Source of the DNA: Pirellulaceae bacterium
Lineage (GTDB): Bacteria; Planctomycetota; Planctomycetia; Pirellulales; Pirellulaceae
Assembly (NCBI GenBank): GCA_030744095.1
Contig: JASLRF010000346.1
Coordinates: 1 to 6,155, forward strand
DNA: 6,155 bases
Direction: 5' to 3'
Shown here in pieces: positions 5,846-6,155 of this stretch (the first letter of the stretch is position 1; every line of letters begins with the position of its first letter). The position numbers and the translations under genes are program-made. Under the pieces are notes generated by a model, which was not told where the DNA came from, did not search any database, and was given only the letters and a program-made list of their open reading frames with translations.

Positions 5846-6155
5846 TCATCTATCTTCGGGCACGGACCAACGGTTGTTCTTGAACACATTTTCATCTGGA
5901 TCGAATTCGGTGATGGTTGCTAGCGACAAAGGAGTCACGGGTGTGTCCTGCCCGGTCATCAAGATTGTCGACCAGCGGACGTTCTCCGATGAGGGTCGAT
6001 TCTTCAACGGAAGATCCAACACGAGCAGTTCCATTGAAATCAGCTTCCTTAAGAGGCTCGCTGGTATTTGTTCGTCGCGCTGGGCGGCGGCGGCACTGAA
6101 TTCATCCAGTGTGAGAATCGACGAATAGCGATTGAAGATCTCTTGAAACAGAGGG
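5846..6155 (-). CDS. Unrecognised protein, C-terminal part only
   Basis: A minus-strand frame runs without a stop from the right edge of the window to TGA at 5846-5848, about 102 codons, so the start and probably most of the protein lie outside. The first internal ATG (6034) is unlikely to be the start because the frame continues well beyond it with protein-like composition. The visible segment begins with a probably helical stretch (LFQEIFNRYSSILTLDEF, a run of four alanines, then LLRKLISMELLVLD), followed by a polar, acidic tail with TEFDPDENVFKNNRW near the end. I see no signal peptide, membrane segment or catalytic motif. I prefer this strand over the overlapping plus-strand frame at 5802-6128, whose translation is Ser-rich and featureless. 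It is convergent with the deoxyhypusine-synthase-like gene, 65 bases apart. Function unknown. Confidence 0.6.
   Translation of the reverse strand, partial: PLFQEIFNRYSSILTLDEFSAAAAQRDEQIPASLLRKLISMELLVLDLPLKNRPSSENVRWSTILMTGQDTPVTPLSLATITEFDPDENVFKNNRWSVPEDR

Noticed and set aside
5802..6128. 108-codon plus-strand frame at the right end
   Set aside because: Ser-rich, featureless translation, opposite a minus-strand frame with more protein-like composition.

Overview
The window looks like chromosomal DNA of a Gram-negative-type bacterium with moderate GC content. My best guess is a planctomycete of the Rhodopirellula/Pirellula kind. The reasons are an ADP-heptose (LPS core) biosynthesis enzyme, an APS kinase with an extra segment that I associate with planctomycete homologues, a bacterial deoxyhypusine-synthase-family protein, weak or variable ribosome binding sites, and roomy intergenic DNA. 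This assignment comes from recall, not from a search.

Layout: (1) 2-1240 (+) is the 3' part of hldE, the bifunctional heptose-7-phosphate kinase / heptose-1-phosphate adenylyltransferase; roughly the first 100 codons lie outside the window. (2) 1254-1922 (-) is cysC, adenylylsulfate kinase, convergent with hldE with only 13 bases between the stop codons and with no ATG available as a start. (3) About 680 bases (1923-2599) separate the divergent cysC and glgP starts. I see no convincing protein gene there, but there are several stem-loops, a short direct repeat and one plausible sigma-70-type promoter for glgP. (4) 2600-4798 (+) is an alpha-glucan (glycogen) phosphorylase with the N-terminal DUF3417 domain. 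(5) 4818-5780 (+) is a deoxyhypusine-synthase-like protein, 19 bases downstream and probably in the same transcript; its start codon sits in the loop of a perfect 10-bp inverted repeat. (6) 5846-6155 (-) is the C-terminal end of an unrecognised protein, convergent with the previous gene and running off the window.

Functionally the genes are mostly housekeeping: an ADP-heptose precursor for LPS, PAPS for sulfate assimilation or sulfation, storage-glucan breakdown to glucose-1-phosphate, and a probable polyamine-related enzyme. I see no mobile element, CRISPR array, tRNA, rRNA or defence system. The points most worth a second look are the start-codon hairpin and pairing of the deoxyhypusine-synthase-like gene with a glucan phosphorylase, and the structured divergent intergenic region.
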